A stretch of DNA of 64,000 nt from Salinivibrio kushneri (GTDB lineage: Bacteria > Pseudomonadota > Gammaproteobacteria > Enterobacterales > Vibrionaceae): NCBI RefSeq assembly GCF_005280275.1, contig NZ_CP040021.1:707001-771000 (forward strand), in the 5' to 3' direction. The translations under genes and the position numbers were made by a program. This document shows, in pieces, positions 40,691 to 48,966 of this stretch. The notes under the pieces were generated by a model. That model was given only the letters and a program-made list of their open reading frames with translations, did not search any database and was not told the DNA's origin. How positions within the stretch are numbered: position 1 is the first letter of the stretch; every line of letters starts with the position of its first letter.

Positions 40691-41767
40691 ATGACCAGCT
40701 CAATAACCGGCCGTGCGAGCAAGAAAATCATCCATATCGATATGGACTGTTTTTATGCGGCCGTCGAAATGCGCGATAATCCTGCGTTGCAAACCATTCC
40801 CTTAGCGATTGGTGGGTCTGCGAATGGACGAGGTGTCATCGCCACTTGTAATTATCCGGCGCGCCGATTTGGGATCCGCTCGGCGATGGCGACGGCCCAA
40901 GCCCTCAAACTATGCCCTGGGCTAACCGTCATGCGCGGCGACATGGGTAAATACCGCCGAGTGTCTCAGCAGCTTCATGCTATCTTTCACCGCTACACTG
41001 ATACCATAGAACCGCTTTCCCTTGACGAAGCCTATCTCGATGTCTCTGAAACGCAATGTTATCAAAATTCTGCGACCTTAATAGCCGAAGCCATCCGGCG
41101 AGACATTCGGCATGAATTAGCGTTAACTGCCTCCGCGGGCGTGGCTCCGGTGAAGTTTGTTGCTAAAGTCGCGTCAGACAAAAACAAACCCGATGGTATT
41201 TGTGTCGTGGCGCCAGATCAGGTCGATGACTTTGTCCGTGACCTCCCTTTGCAGTCGATTCCTGGTGTGGGGCGAGTCACACTGACGAGATTGCACGAAT
41301 GGAATCTTTTCACCTGCGCAGATATCCAGGCTTGCGACCAAACAGCCTTGATACAGCGGATGGGGAAATTTGGTGCCGTGCTATGGCAGCGTGCGCACGG
41401 TATTGACCCACGAGAGGTTGAAGTTGAGCGAGTTCGCAAATCCGTGGGGGTGGAGCGTACCCTATCTGAGGATATTGACCAGCTCGAGGCTTGCTTACCC
41501 TGGATAGAGCACCTGTACCAAGCATTGTTAGTACGCTTGGAAAAAGCCGATGCTAGTGGCCGAATTTGTCGGCAGGGGATAAAAATCAAGTTCAATGATT
41601 TTCAAACCACCACGGTGGCGCATCGATGCGAGTCACTTGACCGCGCGTTGTTTGATACCTTGCTGCATGAGGCGTTTTATCGTGGCGAGGGACGACACAT
41701 ACGACTGATTGGGCTATCGGTGGGATTGGGGGACGATAATGCCCCCCAACTTAGCTTACTGGGTTAG
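40691..41767 (+). CDS. dinB: DNA polymerase IV
   Basis: A 358-residue Y-family translesion polymerase (351 in E. coli). IIHIDMDCFYAAVEMRD contains the catalytic Asp17, and SLDEAYLDVS has Asp112 and Glu113. The C-terminal little-finger domain extends to residue 358, and the end QLSLLG resembles a beta-clamp binding peptide. I see no LexA box (CTGT-N8-ACAG) in the 200 bases upstream, and the ribosome site is poor. It overlaps the convergent pepD stop by 4 bases. Confidence 0.96.
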   Translation: MTSSITGRASKKIIHIDMDCFYAAVEMRDNPALQTIPLAIGGSANGRGVIATCNYPARRFGIRSAMATAQALKLCPGLTVMRGDMGKYRRVSQQLHAIFHRYTDTIEPLSLDEAYLDVSETQCYQNSATLIAEAIRRDIRHELALTASAGVAPVKFVAKVASDKNKPDGICVVAPDQVDDFVRDLPLQSIPGVGRVTLTRLHEWNLFTCADIQACDQTALIQRMGKFGAVLWQRAHGIDPREVEVERVRKSVGVERTLSEDIDQLEACLPWIEHLYQALLVRLEKADASGRICRQGIKIKFNDFQTTTVAHRCESLDRALFDTLLHEAFYRGEGRHIRLIGLSVGLGDDNAPQLSLLG

Positions 41768-43227
41768 GCTGATTTAGCGGGGATCGCCTTTAAAATCGCC
41801 TGCATTTGCTGCCAGTAATGGCCCACACTATCGATATGCACTTTTTCATCGGGTGAATGTGGGAACTTGATGGTCGGGCCGAAGGAGATCATATCCATCG
41901 TTGGATACGGCTTCTTAAACAAGCCACATTCAAGGCCAGCATGAATCACCATAATGTCAGGCTTACGCTGATAAATACCTTCATAGGTGTCACGGAAAAT
42001 ATGCATGATTTGTGAGTCAGGATCGGGCTTCCAGCCTGGGTATGCCCCTGAGAACTCGACCGTGACATTGGCAAGACTCGCCAACGACTGTAGCATTCCT
42101 TGCATCATTTCTCTGCCCGAATCGATTAACGAGCGGATCAGAAATAGTACAGTGATACGATCCTCTTCGGTGTTGATAACCCCTAAGTTCAGTGACGTCT
42201 CCACGACGCCAGGTATATCATCACTCATTCTTACGACGCCGTTTGGTGCTGCATTTAACGCCGCTAATAAGCGAGACTGCACGGCGCGTGTCAGTGGCGC
42301 GACGGGGTTGTCACATGGCTCTAGAATGACAGTGATTTGCGGTTCAAGCTGGCCGAGCTCCGCTTTCATCAACATGGCAAAGTCATCGATCGCGGCCGCC
42401 AGTGCTTGCTGCTGATCGGCAGAGACGGCGATATCGGCAAACGCCTCTCGTGGGATGGCATTGCGCAAGGTGCCGCCGCGTAATGCAAGTAGGCGAGTAT
42501 CTGTTTCACCAAGGTGGTGACTGAGCAAACGGGCCAGTAATTTATTGGCATTGGCGCGACCCGTATGAATATCGACGCCCGAATGGCCGCCTTTTAGCCC
42601 TTTGATTCCCACCGTAAAACGTGCAAGTCCTTCATCGTCTGCCTGACGCTCTATTGGAAAGTGCATACTGGCGTCGACGCCACCGGCACAGCCCATGTAC
42701 ACTTCCCCTTCTTGCTCCGAATCCGTGTTGAGCAAGATGTCCCCGTTTAGCCATCCTGCTTCCAAGCCAAACGCGCCATCCATCCCGGCTTCTTCATTGA
42801 TGGTGAGTAGCACCTCTAGCGGACCATGTTCGATGTCATCAGCGTCCAGTACCGCAAGGCATGAAGCCATGCCAATGCCATTATCTGCGCCTAATGTCGT
42901 GCCATCAGCGGTCACCCAGTCACCATCGACATAAGGGCGAATAGGATCGCGCGTGAAATCGTGCACAGTGTGCTCGTTTTTCTGCGGCACCATATCCAAG
43001 TGGGCTTGGAGGACAACCCCTTTACGATTTTCCATTCCGGGTGTTGCTGGCTTACGAATCAATAGGTTACCCGTTTGATCCTGACGGACGTCTAGGCCGC
43101 GTCCTTTGGCCCAGTCGATAATAAATTGAGCAAGTTGCGACTCATGATAAGAAGGATGAGGAATAGCACAGATCTGGTCGAAGAATGCCCAAACGGGGCG
43201 AGGTGATAATTGGCTGATTTCAGACAC
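41764..43227 (-). CDS. pepD: Aminoacyl-histidine dipeptidase (peptidase D)
   Basis: A 487-residue cytosolic M20 zinc dipeptidase that hydrolyses Xaa-His dipeptides. QAHLDMVPQ (first metal His and Asp), GADNGIGMA, and NEEAGMDGAFGL (catalytic Glu) are in order. I chose a GTG start at 43227 because GGAG precedes it by six bases and gives MSEISQLSP, nearly identical to the E. coli N-terminus; an ATG four codons upstream lacks a ribosome site. It is divergent from the small RNA gene and the permease. Confidence 0.95.
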   Translation of the reverse strand: MSEISQLSPRPVWAFFDQICAIPHPSYHESQLAQFIIDWAKGRGLDVRQDQTGNLLIRKPATPGMENRKGVVLQAHLDMVPQKNEHTVHDFTRDPIRPYVDGDWVTADGTTLGADNGIGMASCLAVLDADDIEHGPLEVLLTINEEAGMDGAFGLEAGWLNGDILLNTDSEQEGEVYMGCAGGVDASMHFPIERQADDEGLARFTVGIKGLKGGHSGVDIHTGRANANKLLARLLSHHLGETDTRLLALRGGTLRNAIPREAFADIAVSADQQQALAAAIDDFAMLMKAELGQLEPQITVILEPCDNPVAPLTRAVQSRLLAALNAAPNGVVRMSDDIPGVVETSLNLGVINTEEDRITVLFLIRSLIDSGREMMQGMLQSLASLANVTVEFSGAYPGWKPDPDSQIMHIFRDTYEGIYQRKPDIMVIHAGLECGLFKKPYPTMDMISFGPTIKFPHSPDEKVHIDSVGHYWQQMQAILKAIPAKSA

Positions 43228-43568
43228 GGTAGACTCCATTTTATTTTATCTATGGCCTTTTTCGTAGCAGGCCTCACTAGAATGGAAAAACAAACCCAAG
43301 GATATCACTGTCTCTATATTGACAACAGTCACCCATAGAAACCGCTTATGCCGGCTTTACTAGGCGTTTTTATTGTAATTAAATTACACATATGAATTTT
43401 TTTGTGACTATGGTCACCTTAATGCTTGTAAATAAATTACCATTGGGTTATTATCTAGACATTGGCAACCAAGCTTGCCAGTTGTTCATGGAGTGAACCC
43501 GAGTATTCGCCTCCAAGGAACCGAGATAAATGTGAACAACATTGGTTTAAACTTGAGAGAGGTTAAAA
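43228..43568. other. Intergenic region between pepD and the small RNA gene ORF
   Basis: 341 bases without protein genes on either strand. It holds the pepD leader on the minus strand, and on the plus strand a CRP-type site (43403-43418), a promoter (43426-43454) and the 5' leader of a short transcript. The leader has hairpins TGGCAA-CCAAGC-TTGCCA (at about 43463-43480) and GTTCA-TGGAG-TGAAC (at about 43484-43498). Confidence 0.65.
43403..43454 (+). promoter_or_regulatory. CRP-type operator and promoter of the small RNA gene
   Basis: TGTGACTATGGTCACC (43403-43418) matches TGTGA-N6-TCACA at nine of ten bases. Eight bases later, TTGTAA (43426-43431), a 17-base spacer and TATTAT (43449-43454) form a good sigma70 promoter. 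The operator centre is about 50 bases before the likely start near 43461, on a face compatible with activation. Confidence 0.75.
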
Positions 43569-43661
43569 ATGGAAGGCATGGTATCAAGCTACTACTGGAA
43601 CCAGCAGTCAGTCTATACACAAGGTTTTACATATCCGGCATCGTTCGGGTATAGCAAGTAA
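43569..43661 (+). CDS. 30-residue peptide in the small RNA gene
   Basis: The ORF starts at ATG with GAGAGAGG six bases upstream, one of the best ribosome sites in the window. The peptide begins MEGMVSSYYWNQQSVYTQ and ends GYSK. It is rich in Tyr (five) and other aromatics, has no membrane helix and no signal, and a second Met at residue 4 is an alternative start. The strong ribosome site, aromatic-rich sequence and own terminator argue that it is translated. It is the right size for a VcdP-like peptide. Confidence 0.6.
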   Translation: MEGMVSSYYWNQQSVYTQGFTYPASFGYSK

Positions 43662-43725
43662 GTTTTACGATTCCCCCGCTCTTACAGAGTCATTTCTGAT
43701 CCAGAAGCAAACGCTTTAATTCTGG

Positions 43726-43752
43726 CGCCGCACTATGTGTGGCGTTTTTTTT
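43726..43752 (+). terminator. Intrinsic terminator of the small RNA gene
   Basis: CGCCGCAC (43726-43733) and GTGTGGCG (43737-43744) pair over 8 bp with one G-T and a TAT loop, followed by eight T. Confidence 0.88.
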
Positions 43753-43890
43753 GTCTTGCTCGTCCACTGTCCAACTATACTGACTGTTTTGATAGTTATT
43801 CGTTCTAATCAGCGATAATTACGGTGATTTCGGGCTTTTTATCCTGGAAATTTCCGCCGCCGATCGGTAAGATTTGCGCCAAATTTTAGC

Positions 43891-43906
43891 ACGCAAACGT
43901 TTTCCT
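43891..43906 (+). promoter_or_regulatory. PurR-type operator of the purine permease
   Basis: ACGCAAACGTTTTCCT, identical to the box upstream of purM (reverse strand at 18542-18557). It lies 45 bases before the permease start, a position where binding would block transcription. Confidence 0.85.
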
Positions 43907-43950
43907 TTTGTATCTCGCGGTACACCACGTTTAGTTTGGGACAAAAACCG

Positions 43951-45243
43951 ATGTTAGAGCGTTTATTTAAACTCAAAGCCCATGGCACGGATCTTCGCAC
44001 GGAAGTGATTGCTGGGTTTACCACCTTCTTAACCATGGCGTACATCATATTCGTCAACCCATCGATTTTGGCCGAAACAGGCATGGACAAAGGCGCAGTC
44101 TTTGTCGCCACCTGTCTCGCCGCCGCGATCGGTTGTTTAGTGATGGGGATTGTGGCTAATTACCCAGTGGCGCAAGCGCCGGGTATGGGCTTGAATGCCT
44201 TTTTCACCTATACGGTGGTATTGCAGATGGGTCACTCGTGGCAGGTTGCGCTAGCGGCGGTGTTTATCTCGGGTCTATGTTTTATCTTGCTGAGTGTATT
44301 GCGCGTGCGAGAATGGATTATTAACTCTATTCCCATGTCACTAAGAACCGGGATTTCTGCCGGTATTGGCCTTTTCTTAGCGCTCATCGCCTTACAAAAT
44401 GCGGGGATTGTGGTCGATCATCCCGCCACCCTCGTGGCGCTCGGTGATGTCACTGCGTTCGCACCTGCAATGGCGGCATTGGGTTTCTTCCTGACCATTG
44501 GCCTTGTGCACCGTGGCTTGAAAGGGGCGGTGATGATCGCCATTTTAGCGGTCACCGTGATTGGTGTGGTGGCCGGTGATGTGTCTTATGGTGGCGTGAT
44601 GTCAGCTCCACCCAGCTTAGCACCAACCTTTATGCAGTTAGACTTTTCCGGTGCATTGGAAGTGGGTCTGGTCTCGATTGTGTTCGCATTTTTGTTTGTT
44701 GACCTTTTTGATACCGCAGGAACCTTAGTGGGTGTGGCACAGCGCGCGGAACTGCTCGACAAAGATGGTAAACTACCGCGCTTAAATCGTGCTTTACTGG
44801 CAGACAGTACCGCGACCTCCGTCGGGGCGCTTTTAGGCACGTCAAACACGACCTCTTATATTGAGAGTGTCTCCGGGGTCGCCACGGGCGGGCGCACAGG
44901 CCTAACGGCGGTCGTTGTCGGTATCTTGTTTTTGCTCGCGCTCTTTTTTGCGCCGCTTGCTGGTATGGTGCCGGCTTATGCGACCGCCGGCGCATTGTTT
45001 TATGTGGCGATTTTGATGATGTCGGGCTTGGTTGGCATCAACTGGCGAGATCTCACTGAAGCGGCACCCGTGGTGGTTGTTTGTTTGCTGATGCCGCTCA
45101 CTTACTCGATTGCAAGCGGTATCGGGCTTGGCTTTATTGCATTTTGTGCCGTAAAAACCTTTGCGGGCAAAGGGCGAGAAGTCCCTGTCAGTATTTGGAT
45201 TTTGGCGGGGTTGTTCTTACTCAAGTTCGTTTTCTTGGTGTAA
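43951..45243 (+). CDS. Hypoxanthine/guanine permease (NCS2/AzgA-like)
   Basis: A 430-residue membrane protein with about 12 hydrophobic segments. EVIAGFTTFLTMAYIIFVNP near residues 19-38, APGMGLNAFF and the DLFDTAGTLVGV motif (about 253) match the AzgA-like branch of purine permeases, of which E. coli members move hypoxanthine, guanine or adenine by proton symport. The PurR box and following gpt support purine base uptake. I chose ATG 43951; a TTG at 43936 is the longer alternative. Confidence 0.9.
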   Translation: MLERLFKLKAHGTDLRTEVIAGFTTFLTMAYIIFVNPSILAETGMDKGAVFVATCLAAAIGCLVMGIVANYPVAQAPGMGLNAFFTYTVVLQMGHSWQVALAAVFISGLCFILLSVLRVREWIINSIPMSLRTGISAGIGLFLALIALQNAGIVVDHPATLVALGDVTAFAPAMAALGFFLTIGLVHRGLKGAVMIAILAVTVIGVVAGDVSYGGVMSAPPSLAPTFMQLDFSGALEVGLVSIVFAFLFVDLFDTAGTLVGVAQRAELLDKDGKLPRLNRALLADSTATSVGALLGTSNTTSYIESVSGVATGGRTGLTAVVVGILFLLALFFAPLAGMVPAYATAGALFYVAILMMSGLVGINWRDLTEAAPVVVVCLLMPLTYSIASGIGLGFIAFCAVKTFAGKGREVPVSIWILAGLFLLKFVFLV

Positions 45244-45300
45244 AACAGCTGTCCGCATTTGATGTTATAACAAGGCGAGAGTCGCCACGAGGTTTTCACC

Positions 45301-45756
45301 ATGAGCAATAAGTTTATTATCACTTGGGACAATATGCAGATGTACACCCGTCAATTGGCGGAGAAGTTGCTGCCCGCAGAGCAATGGAAGGGAATTATTG
45401 CCGTCAGCCGCGGGGGCCTCGTGCCTGCTGCCATACTGGCGCGTGAGCTGGGTATTCGTCATGTCGATACTGTGTGTATCTCAAGTTATGACCATGATCA
45501 TCAACGTGATATGCGTGTGGTGAAGCAAGCGCCCGGTGATGGTGAAGGCTTTATCGTGGTCGATGATCTGGTGGATACCGGTGGGACCGCAGAAATGGTC
45601 CGCCAGTTATATCCGAAAGCCCGTTTTGTCACCGTCAGTGCCAAGCCGGCTGGGAAGCCTTTGGTTGATGACTATGTGGTCGACATTGCCCAAGACACTT
45701 GGATTGAACAGCCTTGGGATATGGCGGTCAGTTATATTGATCCCATCGCCAAGTAA
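45301..45756 (+). CDS. gpt: Xanthine-guanine phosphoribosyltransferase
   Basis: A 151-residue enzyme (152 in E. coli) that makes XMP and GMP from free bases and PRPP. The PRPP loop is [15 protein letters not shown] (about 84-98), and ISRGGL-type PPi loop appears as [11 protein letters not shown]. It lies 57 bases after the permease and is probably cotranscribed: the base imported by the permease would be used here. A strong terminator follows. Confidence 0.97.
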   Translation: MSNKFIITWDNMQMYTRQLAEKLLPAEQWKGIIAVSRGGLVPAAILARELGIRHVDTVCISSYDHDHQRDMRVVKQAPGDGEGFIVVDDLVDTGGTAEMVRQLYPKARFVTVSAKPAGKPLVDDYVVDIAQDTWIEQPWDMAVSYIDPIAK

Positions 45757-45777
45757 GTCATTCATGCTCGCACCTTT

Positions 45778-45807
45778 AAACGCCGCGTGATCACGCGGCG
45801 TTTTTGG
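45778..45807 (+). terminator. Terminator after gpt
   Basis: AAACGCCGCGTGA (45778-45790) and TCACGCGGCGTTT (45791-45803) form a perfect palindrome (a GTGATCAC turn) followed by T. It ends the permease-gpt unit. Confidence 0.88.
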
Positions 45808-45918
45808 TTTCTGTGGCTGCGTTTGGACGGGTGTGGCTGATTAGTGCGGAAAATCATGGCCTTGATATGTGTATGGTTTAAACTAACAGCACGTTACATA
45901 AAAAGCCTAGGAGTGGGT

Positions 45919-47172
45919 GTGTCGGACAACGAATCACAAAACCTATCGGTCAAGCTGTTTGCTAAACACAAGCATGCCACCGAGACATCGACCCTGTTCG
46001 GGGCCGTCCAGCAAATCCAACAGTCAGATTACTCGGCATTTGATGGTGACAGTGAGTCGAGTTGGTATCGAATGCGCCGCCGTGGTCAATGGACATGGCA
46101 AGGGGTCGACCCATTGGAAATGGAAGCGATTTTTGCCCGCATCGCACACTCGGATAATTCACGTTCGGTCGATTCACTGCTTGATACGGTAGAAGGCTAT
46201 CGCTCGGGAAACTGGAACTATGAATGGACCGCGGTTGGCATGCAGCATCAAAAAGCCGCCCAAGCCTTGATGGATGAGGGAAAAGCCAAACAAGCGGGGG
46301 AGCAATGGTTACAAGCTTGCACGTATTTTGGTATTGCCGCATACCCTCACTTGAAAGGGGACAGCTTGGCGCTGCAGTCGGAAACCTTGGCATTTAAGGC
46401 ATTTGAAAGTGCGATTGCGCAATTGCCGTTCACAGTAAAAACGGTGGAGACGCGACTCGATGGAAAGTCACTGAAAGGGTACCTCTATTTACCCCGCACC
46501 GACGCCACTTTGCCGGTGGTTATCTTAAGCGGCAGCTTAGATAGCTTACAAACTGACTTGTGGCGCCTGTTCGTTGACTACTTTGCCCCCGCCGACATAG
46601 CGGTATTAACCCTGGATATGCCGTCCGTGGGGCATAGCTGTCATTGGCATCTCAATGAAGATACCAGCCGTTTGCACACCGCGATGTTGGATAAATTGGT
46701 CGATGTACCCTGGGTGGATCATCACCGTGTGGGCACCATGGGGATTCGCTTTGGTGCTAACCCGGCAGTCAGAATGGCGTTTCTCGAGCCGCATCGTGTG
46801 AAAGCCAGTGCGTCACTGGGTGGCATTGTTCATGCGTTGCTGACAGACGCTTCCCTAATGAAAAAAATGCCACCTATGTACCTCGATACCCTGGGGTCAC
46901 GCTTAGGGCGTCGCATTCCTATCGACACATTGAAAACCCGTTTACAGGCGTGGTCATTAAAAAATCAAGGGCTACTCACCGGGCGGTGCACAGAGGTGCC
47001 TATCCTTGCACTTAGCCTTAAAGATGATCCTGTTTGTCCGGAGTCAGACAATCAAATGATCGCCAGATATAGTCGCGGTGGCAAAGCCATGACCTTACCG
47101 AATACCCCGCTACATGATGGCTATCACCGCGCCTTGACTGAAACCGTTAAGTGGTTTGAGGATGTGCTTTAA
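45919..47172 (+). CDS. frsA: Esterase FrsA (YafA family)
   Basis: A 417-residue alpha/beta-hydrolase-fold protein (E. coli FrsA 414). The N-terminal ETSTLF and HWYR-like SSWYRMRRRGQWTWQGVDP pattern, in pieces, and GTMGIRFGANPAVR in the place of the nucleophile elbow match FrsA. E. coli FrsA has been described as a cofactor-independent pyruvate decarboxylase and as a partner of PTS enzyme IIA, but the enzyme role is disputed. The GTG start at 45919 is supported by AGGAG five bases upstream; the frame is open back to 45844. Next is crl, as in E. coli. Confidence 0.88.
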   Translation: MSDNESQNLSVKLFAKHKHATETSTLFGAVQQIQQSDYSAFDGDSESSWYRMRRRGQWTWQGVDPLEMEAIFARIAHSDNSRSVDSLLDTVEGYRSGNWNYEWTAVGMQHQKAAQALMDEGKAKQAGEQWLQACTYFGIAAYPHLKGDSLALQSETLAFKAFESAIAQLPFTVKTVETRLDGKSLKGYLYLPRTDATLPVVILSGSLDSLQTDLWRLFVDYFAPADIAVLTLDMPSVGHSCHWHLNEDTSRLHTAMLDKLVDVPWVDHHRVGTMGIRFGANPAVRMAFLEPHRVKASASLGGIVHALLTDASLMKKMPPMYLDTLGSRLGRRIPIDTLKTRLQAWSLKNQGLLTGRCTEVPILALSLKDDPVCPESDNQMIARYSRGGKAMTLPNTPLHDGYHRALTETVKWFEDVL

Positions 47173-47302
47173 TCGAATGATGAGGGCACGGATAAAAATG
47201 AAGATGTGATCCACCGCTGAAAGCGAGATATTGTCGTTCACCTGATGGCTAAGCCCATGATATACCATGAACAAGGACGTCAAAGTGCCATTGGAGGACA
47301 CG

Positions 47303-47704
47303 ATGAGCGAGCAATTACCGCTTTCATATGGACGATTAAAAACACGTTTTACTGCATTGGGCCCTTACTTTCGCGAAGGAAAGTCAGACACTGAGCGCTA
47401 CTTTTTCGATAGCCTATCTGTCTGTGTAGATGCTAAAAAAGATCCCGATGCACGCGAATTCTGGGGCTGGTGGTTAGAACTCACTCCGCACTTTGAAGGC
47501 TTTGAATATCGCTATGGCTTTGGTTTGTATGATAAAAAAGGGGATTGGGTCGCCAAGTCGATTCCGCGTGAAGCGCAAGCAGCAGTGGATAAAACCCTGA
47601 CTCACTTTTATGACAAGTTGTGCGCCTTGCTAGAAGATGAATTAAACCTTGCCCTTTCACCAAGCCAAGCTCTGACTGAACCCGAACTGGCTTGCTCAGA
47701 GTAA
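47303..47704 (+). CDS. crl: Sigma factor-binding protein Crl
   Basis: A 133-residue protein, exactly the E. coli length, that helps RpoS bind core RNA polymerase. Conserved features are FTALGPYFREG (about 11-21), YFFDSLSVCV and REFWGWWLEL (about 52-61). ATG 47303 was chosen because GGAGG lies five bases upstream and gives the family N-terminus; the frame is open back to 47267. It is followed by proB after 85 bases. Confidence 0.93.
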   Translation: MSEQLPLSYGRLKTRFTALGPYFREGKSDTERYFFDSLSVCVDAKKDPDAREFWGWWLELTPHFEGFEYRYGFGLYDKKGDWVAKSIPREAQAAVDKTLTHFYDKLCALLEDELNLALSPSQALTEPELACSE

Positions 47705-47712
47705 CCCGCCAT

Positions 47713-47787
47713 TTGCCTGATCCCACCCCTTGTTAAATACACGAGGGATTGATAAAAGAGAGACATATGCTTTTGTGGATCAGGCAA
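47713..47787 (+). promoter_or_regulatory. Inverted repeat covering the proB ribosome site
   Basis: TTGCCTGATCC (47713-47723) and GGATCAGGCAA (47777-47787) are perfect 11-base complements with a loop of 53 bases. The second arm covers the AGG of the proB ribosome site, just before ATG 47790. The eight-codon ORF at 47767-47793 runs through this arm. If both arms are in the RNA, the hairpin would hide the proB start unless a ribosome opens it. Confidence 0.5.
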
Positions 47788-47793
47788 CCATGA
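47767..47793 (+). CDS. Eight-residue leader ORF overlapping proB
   Basis: ATG at 47767 begins an ORF of eight sense codons (Met-Leu-Leu-Trp-Ile-Arg-Gln-Pro) and ends with TGA. The stop overlaps the proB ATG as ATGA (47790-47793). GAGAG is about five bases before its ATG. The last codon is proline, the end product of the proBA pathway. It may couple proB translation to leader translation. It is too short for any homology argument. Confidence 0.35.
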   Translation: MLLWIRQP

Positions 47794-48944
47794 CAATTCA
47801 AGATGTATTCCAAGACGGTGACCTTGCGGCCAGCGTCTCTCCCCAAACGTTGGTGGTAAAACTCGGCACCAGTGTGTTAACGGGCGGCTCTGCGCGTTTA
47901 GACCAAGCACATATGGTCGAGCTGGTACGCCAATGCGCGCGTTTACGCCAGCAAGGTCACCAGGTGATCATTGTGTCATCCGCGGCGATTGCCGCAGGCA
48001 GAGAGCACCTCGGCTATCCGGTACTCGCTGACACCGTGGCTAACAAGCAAATGCTGGCCGCGGTGGGGCAATGCCGTTTAATACAAACCTGGGAGCACCT
48101 GTTTGCTTTGTACGGCTTTCAAGTCGGTCAAATGTTGCTTACCCGGGCCGATCTAGAGCACCGAGAACGTTTTCTCAACGCCCGTGATATGCTTCAGGCC
48201 TTGCTGGATAATGGCATCATTCCGATTGTGAATGAGAACGATGCGGTCGCCACTTCTGAAATCAAAGTCGGTGATAACGACAACTTATCCGCATTGGTCG
48301 CGATTCTCGCGGATGCCGACAAACTCCTGCTGTTAACAGACCAACCCGGCTTGTTTACGGCCGATCCGCGTTCCAACCCCGATGCCGAGCTGATTCGTGA
48401 AGTCCATACCATTGATGAAACCTTACGCAAATTAGCAGGTGGCAGCGTAGGGGGCCTTGGCACCGGCGGGATGGCGACCAAGCTTCAAGCGGCTGATATT
48501 GGCCGTCGAGCGGGTGTTGAAGTGACCATTGCCGCGGGGAGTAAGCCTGAAGTGATTCAAAAAGTCATCGTTGGGGATAACGCTGGCACACGCTTTTTGC
48601 CTCTAGAAAGCCCGCTAGAGAGTCGTAAACGCTGGATCCTTGCCGGGCCCCCACCAGCGGGTGATATCGTCGTCGATGCAGGTGCGATTACCGCGGTGAC
48701 GCAAAAAGGTAGCAGCTTGTTGAGCAAAGGCATCGTTGCGGTGAAAGGGGCGTTCTCACGCGGCGAGGTAGTGCGTATTCTCTCAGTGGAGGGAAAATGC
48801 GTTGCGCGTGGTATTTGCCGCTATACCGCCAGTGATTTGCGCCGTATTGCTGGCGCGCATAGCCAGCAAATCACGGATATTCTTGGTTATGAATACGGGC
48901 CTGTCGCGATGCACCGTGATGACCTTGTGGTAGTAGACAATTAA
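47790..48944 (+). CDS. proB: Glutamate 5-kinase
   Basis: A 384-residue enzyme (367 in E. coli) that phosphorylates glutamate in the first, proline-inhibited step of proline synthesis. [13 protein letters not shown] (about 23-35) starts the amino-acid kinase domain, [18 protein letters not shown] (about 148-165) binds glutamate, and the C-terminal PUA domain begins near residue 295. The start is uncertain; ATG 47790 has a nearby AGG, and leaves about 15 extra residues before the conserved region. The frame is open back to 47730. proA follows after 22 bases. Confidence 0.94.
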   Translation: MTIQDVFQDGDLAASVSPQTLVVKLGTSVLTGGSARLDQAHMVELVRQCARLRQQGHQVIIVSSAAIAAGREHLGYPVLADTVANKQMLAAVGQCRLIQTWEHLFALYGFQVGQMLLTRADLEHRERFLNARDMLQALLDNGIIPIVNENDAVATSEIKVGDNDNLSALVAILADADKLLLLTDQPGLFTADPRSNPDAELIREVHTIDETLRKLAGGSVGGLGTGGMATKLQAADIGRRAGVEVTIAAGSKPEVIQKVIVGDNAGTRFLPLESPLESRKRWILAGPPPAGDIVVDAGAITAVTQKGSSLLSKGIVAVKGAFSRGEVVRILSVEGKCVARGICRYTASDLRRIAGAHSQQITDILGYEYGPVAMHRDDLVVVDN

Positions 48945-48966
48945 AAAAGAGCAAGACGGGGACACA

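Larger units (their letters stand above)
43461..43752 (+). ncRNA. Small RNA with peptide ORF, VcdRP-like candidate
   Basis: A self-contained short transcription unit of about 290 bases: CRP-linked promoter, structured leader, a 30-codon ORF (43569-43661) with a strong ribosome site, a CCCCC-containing single-stranded stretch (43673-43677), and an intrinsic terminator (43726-43752: CGCCGCAC-TAT-GTGTGGCG and eight T). V. cholerae VcdRP, as I remember it, is a CRP-controlled dual-function RNA with a 29-residue peptide that affects carbon uptake and citrate synthase. The layout here fits, but I cannot compare the sequences, so the identity is inference. The start of transcription is estimated. 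Confidence 0.6.

Noticed and set aside
43461-43950. Purine or cyclic di-GMP riboswitch before the permease
   Set aside because: I searched by eye for the purine aptamer core and the GEMM-I core pattern and did not find either; a PurR box and a separate small transcript explain the region better.
43839-44111. 90-codon minus-strand open frame over the permease start and PurR box
   Set aside because: Antisense to the conserved permease N-terminus with no ribosome site.
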